From: CBDCDJ01 sp965215355
Lineage (GTDB): Bacteria; Deinococcota; Deinococci; Deinococcales; Trueperaceae
Length of the DNA: 64,000 bases
Assembly (NCBI GenBank): GCA_965215355.1
Contig: CBDCDJ010000007.1
Location: forward strand, 124,001-188,000
Direction of reading: 5' to 3'
Program-made: the position numbers and the translations under genes
In this document: in pieces, positions 51,013 to 58,841 of the stretch
How the letters are laid out: every line of letters starts with the position of its first letter
Position numbering within the stretch: the first letter of the stretch is position 1
Notes under the pieces: model-generated
Databases searched by the model: none
What the model saw: only the letters and a program-made list of their open reading frames with translations
What the model was told of the DNA's origin: nothing

Positions 51013-51683
51013 TGGAGCCCGAAATCCTTGCCGACCTTCACCCAACTCTCTATCACATGGCCGACGCGCGCAACTGGACCAGCATCGAGCGCCACGGCCT
51101 GCTCAGCACGAGCGCCCTGCTCGAGCGCTACGCCGTTCCCAGTGCGGGGCGACCGGCCCTCGAGGCCGCTCACCGCCCCGCCACCGTCCCCTTAGAGGCC
51201 GCAGCCGGAACGGTCTTCGTCCGCGACCAGCACCCGCTCGACCCGGCGGCGCTGGCGTCGTGTCTGACCGACATGTCGCCCGAAGCGTGGTACCGCACGC
51301 TCAACGCCCGCGTCTTCTTCTGGCCCACGCGCGACCGCCTGGAGCGGATGCTCAAAGCTTACCGGCGCGAGCCGCAGGCGATTTTCGAGGTCGATACCCG
51401 CGCGCTGCTCTGTCGGCACGCCCACGAGGTCGAATTGTCCCACATCAACTCGGGCTACGCGAGCCAACGCTACCCGCCGGCGCGGCGGGGCCGCCAAACG
51501 TTCGTGCCGCTGCGCGACTACGCGTACTCGGCCCGCAACAAAATTGCCGAGGTGACGGTGCCGGGTGCGGTCCCGGACATCTTCGAGGTGACGCGCCGCG
51601 TCACGCTGAAAGCGCCGGGGGCGGACGACCGCACGTTGTGGCAAGCGGATGAGGCTCGAGCCGGGAGTAGGTTGCCACAGTAG
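51012..51683 (+). CDS. DUF7002 family protein
   Basis: 223 residues from ATG 51012; GTG 50982 is an in-frame alternative. Conserved blocks of the family are LYHMADARNWTSIERHGLLSTSALLERY near the N-terminus, GTVFVRDQHPLDPAALASCLTDMSPEAWYRTLNARVFFWPTRDRLERMLKAY, and LSHINSGYASQRY, RGRQTFVPLRDYAYS further on. The H..GLLST opening and the strand order recall ADP-ribosyltransferase-like folds (KptA, DarT), but that is my inference. Cytoplasmic, apparently a single-gene unit with its short leader. Confidence 0.8.
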   Translation: MEPEILADLHPTLYHMADARNWTSIERHGLLSTSALLERYAVPSAGRPALEAAHRPATVPLEAAAGTVFVRDQHPLDPAALASCLTDMSPEAWYRTLNARVFFWPTRDRLERMLKAYRREPQAIFEVDTRALLCRHAHEVELSHINSGYASQRYPPARRGRQTFVPLRDYAYSARNKIAEVTVPGAVPDIFEVTRRVTLKAPGADDRTLWQADEARAGSRLPQ

Positions 51684-51715
51684 GCGGGACGACGTCGGCG
51701 CGCGCGGGGCGGGGT

Positions 51716-52654
51716 TTACGGCTGAGCGAGCAGCTTTGCCAACTCACTCTCGACGTCGGGGTAACGGAAGCTGAAGCCCTCTCGCTGCAAACGTAGCGGC
51801 AGAACCTTCGCGCTCGGCAACAGCACGTTGTCGGCCAAGCCTCCGGTGGCGAGCCGCAACAGCGGGGCGGGCGTGGCGACGAGCCTGGCGATACCCAGAC
51901 GCGCCGCCACCTTTCGCGCCAGCTCACCCTGCCGCACGGGTGCGGGTGCCGTGAGGTTGTAGACGCCGCGGCTGGCCTCGTTTTCAACCAAGAACAGCAG
52001 GGCGTGAGCCAGGTCGTCGGCGTCTATCCAGCTCCACCACTGCCGACCGTCGCCGTAAACCCCGACGCGGAAGCGAACCGTTTGCAAAAAGTTTTTCCAA
52101 CCCGGCGCGTCTCGAGCCAAGACAATCCCGATGCGCGCCAGCACGAGCCGCGCGCCGCCCGCGTCTGCCGCCGCAGCCTCCCAGTGTTCACAAACGTCGG
52201 CGAAAAAAAGCGTCTCGTCTTTGGGACTCGCTTCGGTTACGACCGTCTCGCCCGCGTCACCGTAGTAACCGGTGGCCGAGGCCTGCACCCACACGCGCGG
52301 CGGCTGTTCGGCGTATCGGCAAGCGTGGAGCAGCGCTTGGGCACTTTCCACCCGGCTCGCCACGACGCGCCCGCGGTGCGCTCGTCCGAGCCGCCCGGCG
52401 GTCGTCGGGGCACCGGCTAAGTTGACGACGGCGGTCGCGCCGTCCAGAACGTGCGAAATCCGCAGCCGTTCTGCCGCGTCTCCCGCTACGGCCGCCACCG
52501 GGTTCCAGAGGGTGGCGGCGACATCTTGCCCGAAATGAGCCGTAGAGCTGTGAGTCAGGACGCGCAAGGTGTAGCGGTTTGAAGCTGCCGTCAGCAGGTG
52601 CCTGCCGATCGGGCCGGACGCGCCCGTAACGACTAAAACCGGCTTGACGCTCAC
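51716..52654 (-). CDS. NAD-dependent epimerase, TIGR01777/SulA type
   Basis: 312 residues from GTG 52654 (TGAGG 5 bases upstream); TTG 52672 is possible. A short-chain dehydrogenase-like fold: LVVTGASGPIGRHL, AVVNLAGAPTTAGR, ASATGYYGD, VLARIGIVLARDAPGW, and GRQWWSWIDADDLAHALLFLVEN. The C-terminal DUF1731 part has VRQGELARKVAARLG and ends LLPSAKVLPLRLQREGFSFRYPDVESEL. The family is often called a SulA homologue, but a division-inhibitor role is not established. Follows the phosphoesterase gene by about 20 bases. Confidence 0.9.
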   Translation of the reverse strand: MSVKPVLVVTGASGPIGRHLLTAASNRYTLRVLTHSSTAHFGQDVAATLWNPVAAVAGDAAERLRISHVLDGATAVVNLAGAPTTAGRLGRAHRGRVVASRVESAQALLHACRYAEQPPRVWVQASATGYYGDAGETVVTEASPKDETLFFADVCEHWEAAAADAGGARLVLARIGIVLARDAPGWKNFLQTVRFRVGVYGDGRQWWSWIDADDLAHALLFLVENEASRGVYNLTAPAPVRQGELARKVAARLGIARLVATPAPLLRLATGGLADNVLLPSAKVLPLRLQREGFSFRYPDVESELAKLLAQP

Positions 52655-52673
52655 GCGCGCCTCAGCGTTCAAT

Positions 52674-53450
52674 TTAGCGCTCGATAATCTCGTCGAAAAA
52701 GAGCCCGCGCATTTTCAGGCGGTAGCGCTTTTCGTCCACGTCGATGTCCAAGTAACAGTACTCGTCGCCGTGGCCGTTGGTGTCGAGGAGGATGGCCCTA
52801 CCCTGCGAGGCGATGTTCACGCCGCCGCGCACCGGCGTGTGGCCGTAAACGCCCAAGCGGTACGGGGTGCCCTCTAAAAAGTCCCGGTCTTCGTAAATCC
52901 AGCGGCGGCGGTTTTCCAGGTAAAAGCCGTTGTCGTAGGTGTTGTGCTCTTTCAAGGGCCCGACGTGGGCGAAGTGGATGCTCATGAGGTCCAAGGTGTA
53001 GGGCCAAGCGCGTATCCAGTCGCGAATCTCTCTGGGCAAGGGCTCGCCGTGGCCCTCTTTCCACTCGAGGTGAACCACGTCGTCGGTGCGCAGCGCGCCC
53101 TGACTGTGGTGGACGGCGTTGAAGTCGTGGTTGCCCATGAGAATCGTCATGCGCCCGTCCGGTACGCGGTCGTAGAACGCTTTGACCTCTTTCAAGAAAG
53201 CGCTTTGTCGGCGTTCGACTTTGCGGACGTGGTCGGGGTTGTACTCGTCGTAACGCGGCAGGCCGGTCAGCTGCGCGTAGCGCTCCCGGCTTTTGGCGTG
53301 GACGAGGTCGCCCAACAGCACGAGCCGCGTGTCCCCTTCTAAAAAGGCTCGGCTAGGTCGGCGGCGCTCGTCCGCCAGCCCGGCCTCGCGCAACATGCAC
53401 CAGAGCTTGTCGGTTTGGGTGTGGATGTCTCCTATAACGACGATGCGCAC
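52674..53450 (-). CDS. Calcineurin-like metallophosphoesterase
   Basis: 258 residues from GTG 53450, behind AAAGGA at 6-base spacing. Metal-binding motifs in order: GDIHTQ, LLGDLVH, MGNHDFN, SIHFAHVG and YGHTPV, as in PPP-type phosphatases and ApaH. IASQGRAILLDTNGHGDEYCYLDID precedes the C-terminus. Substrate unknown; protein phosphatase or dinucleotide hydrolase are the main options. In one operon with the epimerase gene. Confidence 0.9.
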   Translation of the reverse strand: MRIVVIGDIHTQTDKLWCMLREAGLADERRRPSRAFLEGDTRLVLLGDLVHAKSRERYAQLTGLPRYDEYNPDHVRKVERRQSAFLKEVKAFYDRVPDGRMTILMGNHDFNAVHHSQGALRTDDVVHLEWKEGHGEPLPREIRDWIRAWPYTLDLMSIHFAHVGPLKEHNTYDNGFYLENRRRWIYEDRDFLEGTPYRLGVYGHTPVRGGVNIASQGRAILLDTNGHGDEYCYLDIDVDEKRYRLKMRGLFFDEIIER

Positions 53451-53568
53451 AAGTGTTCCTTTTAGCGTTCGTTGCTCGGGCGCTTGGGGAGGGCCTTCTC
53501 CTAGCAAGGCGAAGCGCTAAGGGCGAGGTCTGTACTCCGACAAGCTCGACTCTGCAACGAGGTTGCCG

Positions 53569-54723
53569 TCAGCGGACGGCGTGCTGCTCGAGCAGCGGCA
53601 GCGGGTCGACCGGCGCGCCGTCCACGCGAATCTCGAAGTGGAGGTGTGACCCCGTCGAGCGCCCGGTCGACCCGACCAGGGCGACGAGTTGCCCGGCGGC
53701 GACCGCTTCACCCTCGCTCACCAACAGTTGCGCAGCGTGTCCGTAGTAGTACTCGGTGTCGCCGGAGCGCACCACGACCAAGTTGCCGTAACCGCTGCGC
53801 CAGCCGCTGTAAGCCACGACGCCCGCGGTCGCCGAAACAATCGGGTCGCCCGTGTCGCCGTCGATGTCTAAGCCGGTGTGAAAGTTCGAGCCGCTGATGC
53901 GGAGTTGCCGGTAGCCGAACCTCGAGGTGATAGCACCGTGCAGCGGCCACAGCATGGCGGCCCCCGCCGGAGCCGACGCCTCGGCTGGCGCGGCCCGCAC
54001 GATGTCGCTGTTGGTGACGATGCGCAGCACCTGGCCCGCCTTGAGGGTGGGGCTGCTGAGTTCGTTGGCCGACATGAGTGTGGCGACGGTGGTGTCGTAG
54101 CGCCTCGCGATGTCCCAGAGCGTGTCGCCGCGCGCGACTGAGATCGTCGGCGGCGCGGTACCGCCGCGGTCGGCGCTGCTCGGGTCGGCGTAGCGGCCGG
54201 GGATGGTCAGGGCGACACCCGGATTGATGGTTTCGCTCGACAAGTTGTTGGCCGCCTGCAGCGCGGCGACGGTCGTACCGGTGGCCGCGGCGATGCTCCA
54301 CAAACTGTCGCCCGGCGCGACCGTCACGACCAAAGGTGGGGGCGGCGTGCCCGCGAGAATTTTGGTGCGCAACACGTCGCCGGGGCGGATGATGGCACCG
54401 TCGATGTTGTTGATGGCTAAAAGCTCGTCTATCGACAGGTGAAAGGCGGCCGCTATGTCGTAGAGCGTGTCGCCCGTTTGCACGGTGTAGGTGTCGGGGT
54501 CGGGCGGTAGAGCCGCGTCGGCGGGCAGCTTGAGAACGGCACCGGGGAAGAGGTCGCTGCCGGTTAAAGCGTTTGCTTTTAGAATGGCTGCCGGGGTCGT
54601 GTTGTAGCGCTCGGCAAGGCCCCACAAGGTGTCGCCGGGAACGACCGTGACTTGCGCTTGCGCAAAACCCAAAGGTAGGAACGAAGCGGACATGACGATT
54701 AAGAAAGCGTGAAGGCGCGGCAT
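53569..54723 (-). CDS. Exported LysM and M23 endopeptidase
   Basis: 384 residues from ATG 54723, 8 bases behind TAGACT. A signal peptide (FLIVMSASFLPLGFAQA) is followed by four LysM domains, each with PGDTLWxLA or GDTLxDIA and a closing GxVLRI/LxIP (starting near 27, 80, 132, 195), which bind peptidoglycan. The C-terminal M23 domain is intact: HTGLDIDGDTGDPI, YYGHAAQL, HLHFEIRVDG. It should cut cross-bridge peptides, in contrast to the inactive EnvC-like protein at 47019. Confidence 0.94.
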   Translation of the reverse strand: MPRLHAFLIVMSASFLPLGFAQAQVTVVPGDTLWGLAERYNTTPAAILKANALTGSDLFPGAVLKLPADAALPPDPDTYTVQTGDTLYDIAAAFHLSIDELLAINNIDGAIIRPGDVLRTKILAGTPPPPLVVTVAPGDSLWSIAAATGTTVAALQAANNLSSETINPGVALTIPGRYADPSSADRGGTAPPTISVARGDTLWDIARRYDTTVATLMSANELSSPTLKAGQVLRIVTNSDIVRAAPAEASAPAGAAMLWPLHGAITSRFGYRQLRISGSNFHTGLDIDGDTGDPIVSATAGVVAYSGWRSGYGNLVVVRSGDTEYYYGHAAQLLVSEGEAVAAGQLVALVGSTGRSTGSHLHFEIRVDGAPVDPLPLLEQHAVR

Positions 54724-54731
54724 CGAGGCCC

Positions 54732-54737
54732 AGTCTA
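54732..54737 (-). promoter_or_regulatory. -10 box of the LysM/M23 gene
   Basis: TAGACT on the minus strand, 8 bases before ATG 54723. Confidence 0.45.
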
Positions 54738-54801
54738 ACGATAATGTGGAATAAAACACAACCCTTGCGCGGGTTTCGGCAAAGCCGAGCTTGAATCCTG
54801 T

Positions 54802-54807
54802 TACACT
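54802..54807 (+). promoter_or_regulatory. -10 box of the gene at 54816
   Basis: TACACT 8 bases before GTG 54816; near-leaderless. Confidence 0.45.
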
Positions 54808-54815
54808 GCTACGCT

Positions 54816-55679
54816 GTGCGCGTCGGTTTTATTACCCAACTCTTGTGGCCCCGCTACGGGGATTTTTGGGTTCGCTTGGTCGAAGATGTGGGCGGCGAGG
54901 TTCGCTTCCCGAGTAAAGAGCGCGTGCTCGAGCTGTCCGCGGGCGAACAACTTGCAGACGTTCCCGGCGTGGCCTTCCGCTTGGCGGTGGCGCAGGCACT
55001 CAGCTTGCAAGACGCCGACCTCGTCGTCGCGCCCGACCTCAACGCCGCCACGGACGTCGCGCGTGGCGGCGGCCAAGACGCCTTTATAGCGAGTTTTCCC
55101 GAAGCGCTCGCCAGCAGTTTCGGCGGTCTGCCACCCGTCGTCGCCGTGCCGGCCACGCTCGCCGGTGACGTGAAAACCGGTGAACTGGAAACGCGCGCCC
55201 TAGAGTTTTTGCTCACCCTGTCCCGCGACGCCGCCAGGGTCCGCCGCGTGTGGGAGCGCCACCGCGCGCTCGCCACCGCGCCGCGCTATCCCGAGCCCCG
55301 CTGGACCGTTCCCCCTTACGAGACGGTGGGCATCGTCGGCCAGCCCTGGCTGCTCAACGACGCGCTCGTTGAGCACCTGCAGGCCGGGGGTTCACACGCG
55401 GTCTCGCAGCACCGTTTCGACCCCGACCTGCTCCGCGAAGAGGGGTGGCGGGCCGAGCCCCGGCTCGTCGCGACCGACGCCGAGGTGCTGGGCGCTGCGC
55501 GGCTGTTGGGCCGCAGGGGAGCCGTGTCAAGGCTGCGCTTTGTTGCCGACGCCACCTCGGGCGCGGACGCGTGGCTTTACGCCCAGGTCACCAAACAGGT
55601 TCACAAGCCCTTGAGCGTGACCTACCTGCAAGACGTGTTGAGCGCCGCAGAACTCGGCACCTTGTTGTCGCCGTCTTGA
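54816..55679 (+). CDS. DUF2229-like protein, 2-hydroxyacyl-CoA dehydratase related
   Basis: 287 residues from GTG. The opening GFITQLLWPRYGDFWVRLVEDVGGEVRFPS and the strand DADLVVAPDLNAATD recall DUF2229/CoA-activase-associated proteins that share the fold of 2-hydroxyglutaryl-CoA dehydratase beta subunits. A second half with VGIVGQPWLLNDALVEHLQAGG repeats that fold pattern. The Cys that bind the Fe-S cluster in true dehydratases are absent, so a redox role is doubtful. The membrane-protein gene starts 2 bases after its stop. Confidence 0.55.
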   Translation: MRVGFITQLLWPRYGDFWVRLVEDVGGEVRFPSKERVLELSAGEQLADVPGVAFRLAVAQALSLQDADLVVAPDLNAATDVARGGGQDAFIASFPEALASSFGGLPPVVAVPATLAGDVKTGELETRALEFLLTLSRDAARVRRVWERHRALATAPRYPEPRWTVPPYETVGIVGQPWLLNDALVEHLQAGGSHAVSQHRFDPDLLREEGWRAEPRLVATDAEVLGAARLLGRRGAVSRLRFVADATSGADAWLYAQVTKQVHKPLSVTYLQDVLSAAELGTLLSPS

Positions 55680-55680
55680 C

Positions 55681-55998
55681 ATGCTCGTTTTAGCAGCGCT
55701 GGCGACGCTTTTTTACGCCTTTGCAAACGCGTTCGGCGCGTGGACGGTCGCGCGGCGCAAGCCGTGGCTGGCGGGCGCGTTTATGCTGGCGGCTTGTCTG
55801 CTGGTCGTCGCCGGCGCGGCCCTGGTGTTCGACTTTTCCTACACCAGAACCCTCCTGGCTACCGGGCTGATTACGGCTTCGGTGGTTTCCTTTGTCAACG
55901 CTCACGTCGTGTTGGGAGGTGTGGTGTGGCGCTTTCACCTCCTGCGCGCCGCGGTCGGGCTCGCTATCTACTTATTGGCGAACGCTGGCCTGCGGTAA
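55681..55998 (+). CDS. Small membrane protein, unknown
   Basis: 105 residues, almost entirely four membrane segments: VLAALATLFYAFANAFGAW, AGAFMLAACLLVVAGAALVF, TLLATGLITASVVSFVNAHVVLG and RAAVGLAIYLLANAG. No charged functional motif except single Arg/Lys between helices. Two bases behind the DUF2229-like gene, so co-expressed. Not recognised. Confidence 0.75.
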   Translation: MLVLAALATLFYAFANAFGAWTVARRKPWLAGAFMLAACLLVVAGAALVFDFSYTRTLLATGLITASVVSFVNAHVVLGGVVWRFHLLRAAVGLAIYLLANAGLR

Positions 55999-56072
55999 GG
56001 ACCAAGGGGACTGCACGTTGCTTTTAGTTCGAGGCGAAAAGACGCAAGACAAAGACAGGTTGCCTCGGTCTT

Positions 56073-56315
56073 CTATTCGTCCCTAAACAACTTTTTGAGG
56101 GCGTCGTCGACGCTGGTTCGCTTGACGGCAAACCACTTGTCGCCGTCCTGGGTCACGCTGCCCGCCCTGAGCAGCTTCTCGAGGGCGTTTTCGATGGTGT
56201 CGACGGCCAGCTCCTCAAAGTGGTGTTCGTCTACGTGGCGCTGCACGTCGCGGACGGTCGCGCCCGCCTTGCCGCGTTGGTTGACGGCCTCGAGAACCCA
56301 GTCGTCTACGGTCAT
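56073..56315 (-). CDS. Small winged-helix-like protein
   Basis: 80 residues from ATG 56315, 5 bases behind TACACT. WVLEAVNQRGKAGATVRDVQRHVDEHHFEELAVDTIENALEKLLRAGSVTQDGDKWFAVKR has the helix-turn-helix plus wing order of small transcription-factor-like or Fe-S assembly regulators, then an acidic end (DDALKKLFRDE). It lies just downstream of the Fe-S protein gene on the same strand. DNA binding is inferred from the pattern. Confidence 0.75.
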   Translation of the reverse strand: MTVDDWVLEAVNQRGKAGATVRDVQRHVDEHHFEELAVDTIENALEKLLRAGSVTQDGDKWFAVKRTSVDDALKKLFRDE

Positions 56316-56320
56316 GAACA

Positions 56321-56326
56321 AGTGTA
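56321..56326 (-). promoter_or_regulatory. -10 box of the winged-helix gene
   Basis: TACACT on the minus strand, 5 bases before ATG 56315. It lies between the Fe-S protein gene stop and this start, so the small gene has its own promoter. Confidence 0.45.
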
Positions 56327-56355
56327 GAGCAAAAAGGGCAAAGTTTAAAGAGTGT

Positions 56356-57348
56356 TCAGCGCGCGACGCCGCCCGCTTTGGGCTCCTGCGGGTCTTTGTG
56401 GTAAGCGACTTCCGCGCCGCCGGACAGTTCGCCCCAGGTCACCTCTTCGTCCAGGGTGATGACCTTGACCGGGCAGGCGGTGACGCAGGCGCTGCAGCCG
56501 TTGCAGCGTTCGGGCTCGAGCATCAGCGCCGTACCCTCTAAATCTTCGGGGTCGAAGTCCCGCTTGAACGCTTTCGTCGGGCACACGTTGGTACAGACCG
56601 GACACATGATGCAGCCGTCCGCGACCCGCGGCAAAATCCAGGGCACGACGCTGTCTTTTTCCGGTGCCGAGCGCTCGATAAGCCGGTACTGCCGCTGCAT
56701 CTCGCGCGGCAGCGAGGCGTCGTTCTCGCCGCCCGGGTCGAAGGGGGCGAGCGCCTCGGCGGCGGAAGCTTGCAGCCCGCGCCAGCCGCCCCGCAACAGC
56801 TCGCGGCGGCTCAGCGGGTCGGGGTTGTCGACGGCATCGTAGCGCTCGGCGACGACGGTCTCAACAGCGAACTCCCGGCCGCGCAACGCGGCCAAGTCCT
56901 GCGCTTCGGCCTGCAACAGCTCGACGGCGAGCGGCACCGCGGCGTTGCCGATTTTGCAGTCCGTACAGTCCGCGCGGACCAAGGTCACGCTGTCCTTGCG
57001 CCCGGCGAGCTTGAGCAGGTCGCTCGGCGCGAGGCGGGCCAAACACTGCACCGACTGCGCGCCGCCTTTGACCTGCGAACACTTCAGCGGCGCACCCGGC
57101 TGGTAGCTCGTCTTGGCCTCTAAAGCCTGCGACGGACAAGCCTGCACGCACAGCCCGCAGCCGGTACAGTCGACGTCGTCGATGGCGACCTCTTTGCCGC
57201 GCACAAAGCTGATGGCTTGGTGCGGACAAGTGTCGCGGCAAATGCTGCAGGCCGACACGCTCTGCTTGTAAGCCAGACAGTGCTCTTTGGTGTAGTCGGG
57301 CTGAACGCTGACCGCTTTGACGAACAGGTTGACGAGGTTGTCCCACAT
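56356..57348 (-). CDS. Polyferredoxin-like 4Fe-4S protein
   Basis: 330 residues. Four Cys motifs: CSICRDTCP (about 34-42) and CTGCGLCVQACP (about 61-72) in the N-terminal half, CIMCPVCTNVCP and CNGCSACVTACP (about 245-302) in the C-terminal half. Further Cys pairs (CSQ, CTDC) lie between. The middle has a SRRELLRGGWRGL stretch like the tail of 4Fe-4S reductase subunits. No signal peptide, so cytoplasmic electron transfer. The partner is not evident from the neighbours. Leaderless-type promoter 7 bases from the ATG. Confidence 0.88.
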   Translation of the reverse strand: MWDNLVNLFVKAVSVQPDYTKEHCLAYKQSVSACSICRDTCPHQAISFVRGKEVAIDDVDCTGCGLCVQACPSQALEAKTSYQPGAPLKCSQVKGGAQSVQCLARLAPSDLLKLAGRKDSVTLVRADCTDCKIGNAAVPLAVELLQAEAQDLAALRGREFAVETVVAERYDAVDNPDPLSRRELLRGGWRGLQASAAEALAPFDPGGENDASLPREMQRQYRLIERSAPEKDSVVPWILPRVADGCIMCPVCTNVCPTKAFKRDFDPEDLEGTALMLEPERCNGCSACVTACPVKVITLDEEVTWGELSGGAEVAYHKDPQEPKAGGVAR

Positions 57349-57355
57349 ACCGACA

Positions 57356-57361
57356 AGTATA
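57356..57361 (-). promoter_or_regulatory. -10 box of the Fe-S protein gene
   Basis: TATACT on the minus strand, 7 bases before ATG 57348. Confidence 0.55.
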
Positions 57362-57434
57362 AGAGGGCGGGTGCAAGCGCGCCCGTTTTTCCTTTACACA
57401 GGTAGCGTCATAGGGTGAGTTGGCTCGAGCCCAA

Positions 57435-57496
57435 AGTAGTCAGAATTCAGCAGTCAGTAGCTCCAAACTTGTGCTGACTACTGAATTCTGACTACT
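57435..57496. repeat. Long inverted repeat built on TCAGAATTCAG
   Basis: Arms 57435-57457 and 57474-57496 are complementary at 22 of 23 positions around a 16-base centre. The arms themselves contain the short palindrome CTGAATTCTG and repeats of AGTAGTCAG. It lies between the 3' end of the aroG-type gene and the Fe-S protein promoter, and could be a terminator for the former, a dispersed repeat, or a small element relic. Confidence 0.8.
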
Positions 57497-57560
57497 GATA
57501 ACGCTTTTACACCCCATCACTTACGTTTCAGCCTCATTTGAAACGCGCTATCCTTAGTGC

Positions 57561-58664
57561 CTAAAACCCGTACACCTCGTGGCGCTTGGCCGAGAGTTTT
57601 TTGTGGTAGCCGGTTTCTTTCAGGTAAGTATCGAAGCCGCCAAAGTCCATCTGCTGCTTTTGGTCGGACAGGGCGACCGCCGGGTTGGGGTGCAGCTCGA
57701 CCATAATTCCGTCGGCCCCGACCGCGAGGCCCGCTTTGGTGAGGGGCACGAGCAGGTCGCGCCGACCGCCCGAGTGGGTCACGTCGACCAGCACCGGCAG
57801 GTGCGTTTCTTGTTTGGCGAGCGCCACCGCCGAGACGTCCAGGGTGTTGCGCGTGTACTGTTCAAAGGTGCGGATGCCGCGCTCGCACAGGATGATGTTC
57901 GGGTTGCCCTCGCTCATGAGGTACTCCGCCGACATCACCCATTCCTCGATGGTGGAGCTGAGGCCGCGTTTTAAGAGTACGGGCTTGCTCGTCTTGCCCA
58001 CAGTCTTGAGCAGCGTGAAGTTCTGCGAGTTGCGCGCGCCGATTTGCAGCACGTCCACGTACTCTTTGAACAGCTCGATGTCGCTGCCGTCCATGATTTC
58101 GGCGACGAACGACAGACCGTGTTTATCACAAACCTCCCTCGCCCACCGCAGCGCCTCTTCGCCGTGGCCCTGGAACGAGTACGGGTTGCTGCGCGGTTTG
58201 AACGCGCCGCCGCGAAACAGCTTGACGCCGTGCCGAGCGACGTGGGCGGCCGTTATCTCGACCTGTTCTCTGGACTCTAAGGCACAAGGCCCCGCGACCA
58301 AGACGGGCGCGTGCTTGCCGCCGATGTTCAAATCGCCGACGCGCACCACGGTGTCTTCTTCGCGCGTGGCTCGAGAGGTCAAAAACTTGGGCTTGTCGGC
58401 CCGTTTGCCGACCTCCATGCTCGCTTGAAAAATGGCCTTGAACAAGCTTTTCAAAGCGCCGTTCTCAAACGGGCCACGGTTGGCGGCGGTGAGCGCGTCC
58501 AGCATCTCGTTTTCGCGCACCGGGTCGTACTGCGAACTGCCGCTGCTCGTCTGTAGCGCGCCGATTTCTTTGGCGAGTTTGGCGCGTTTGGAGAGCAGCT
58601 CGAGCAGCTCCAAATTCAAGCTGTCGATTTGTCGGCGAAGCTCCACGATTTTTGCGTCAGGCAT
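57561..58664 (-). CDS. Chorismate mutase-DAHP synthase fusion
   Basis: 367 residues from ATG 58664 with AAAGG 7 bases upstream. Residues 1-90 are an AroQ-type chorismate mutase (IVELRRQIDSLNLELLELLSKRAKLAKEIGAL). From about 105 the type I-beta DAHP synthase barrel begins: VAGPCALESREQVEITA with the metal Cys, GAFKPRSNPYSFQG, LLKRGLSSTIEEWVMSAEYL, CERGIRTFEQYTRNTLD, DVTHSGGRR, GADGIMVELHPNP. It starts the shikimate pathway; the mutase domain gives feedback by chorismate or prephenate in related enzymes. Confidence 0.95.
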   Translation of the reverse strand: MPDAKIVELRRQIDSLNLELLELLSKRAKLAKEIGALQTSSGSSQYDPVRENEMLDALTAANRGPFENGALKSLFKAIFQASMEVGKRADKPKFLTSRATREEDTVVRVGDLNIGGKHAPVLVAGPCALESREQVEITAAHVARHGVKLFRGGAFKPRSNPYSFQGHGEEALRWAREVCDKHGLSFVAEIMDGSDIELFKEYVDVLQIGARNSQNFTLLKTVGKTSKPVLLKRGLSSTIEEWVMSAEYLMSEGNPNIILCERGIRTFEQYTRNTLDVSAVALAKQETHLPVLVDVTHSGGRRDLLVPLTKAGLAVGADGIMVELHPNPAVALSDQKQQMDFGGFDTYLKETGYHKKLSAKRHEVYGF

Positions 58665-58841
58665 GGTTCGGCCTTTCTGTAAACATAGCAAGTTGACACT
58701 TCGGTTTAATGGGGTTTGGTGGGTGTTAGCGGGGTAAAAAAGGCGACACAAAGAGGCACTTCAAGAGCTAGCAATATCGTGTAAATCGAAAGTGCATCGT
58801 ACGCCCCTTAAATCTGCCCGTGAACCGCGTCGTCAAACGCC

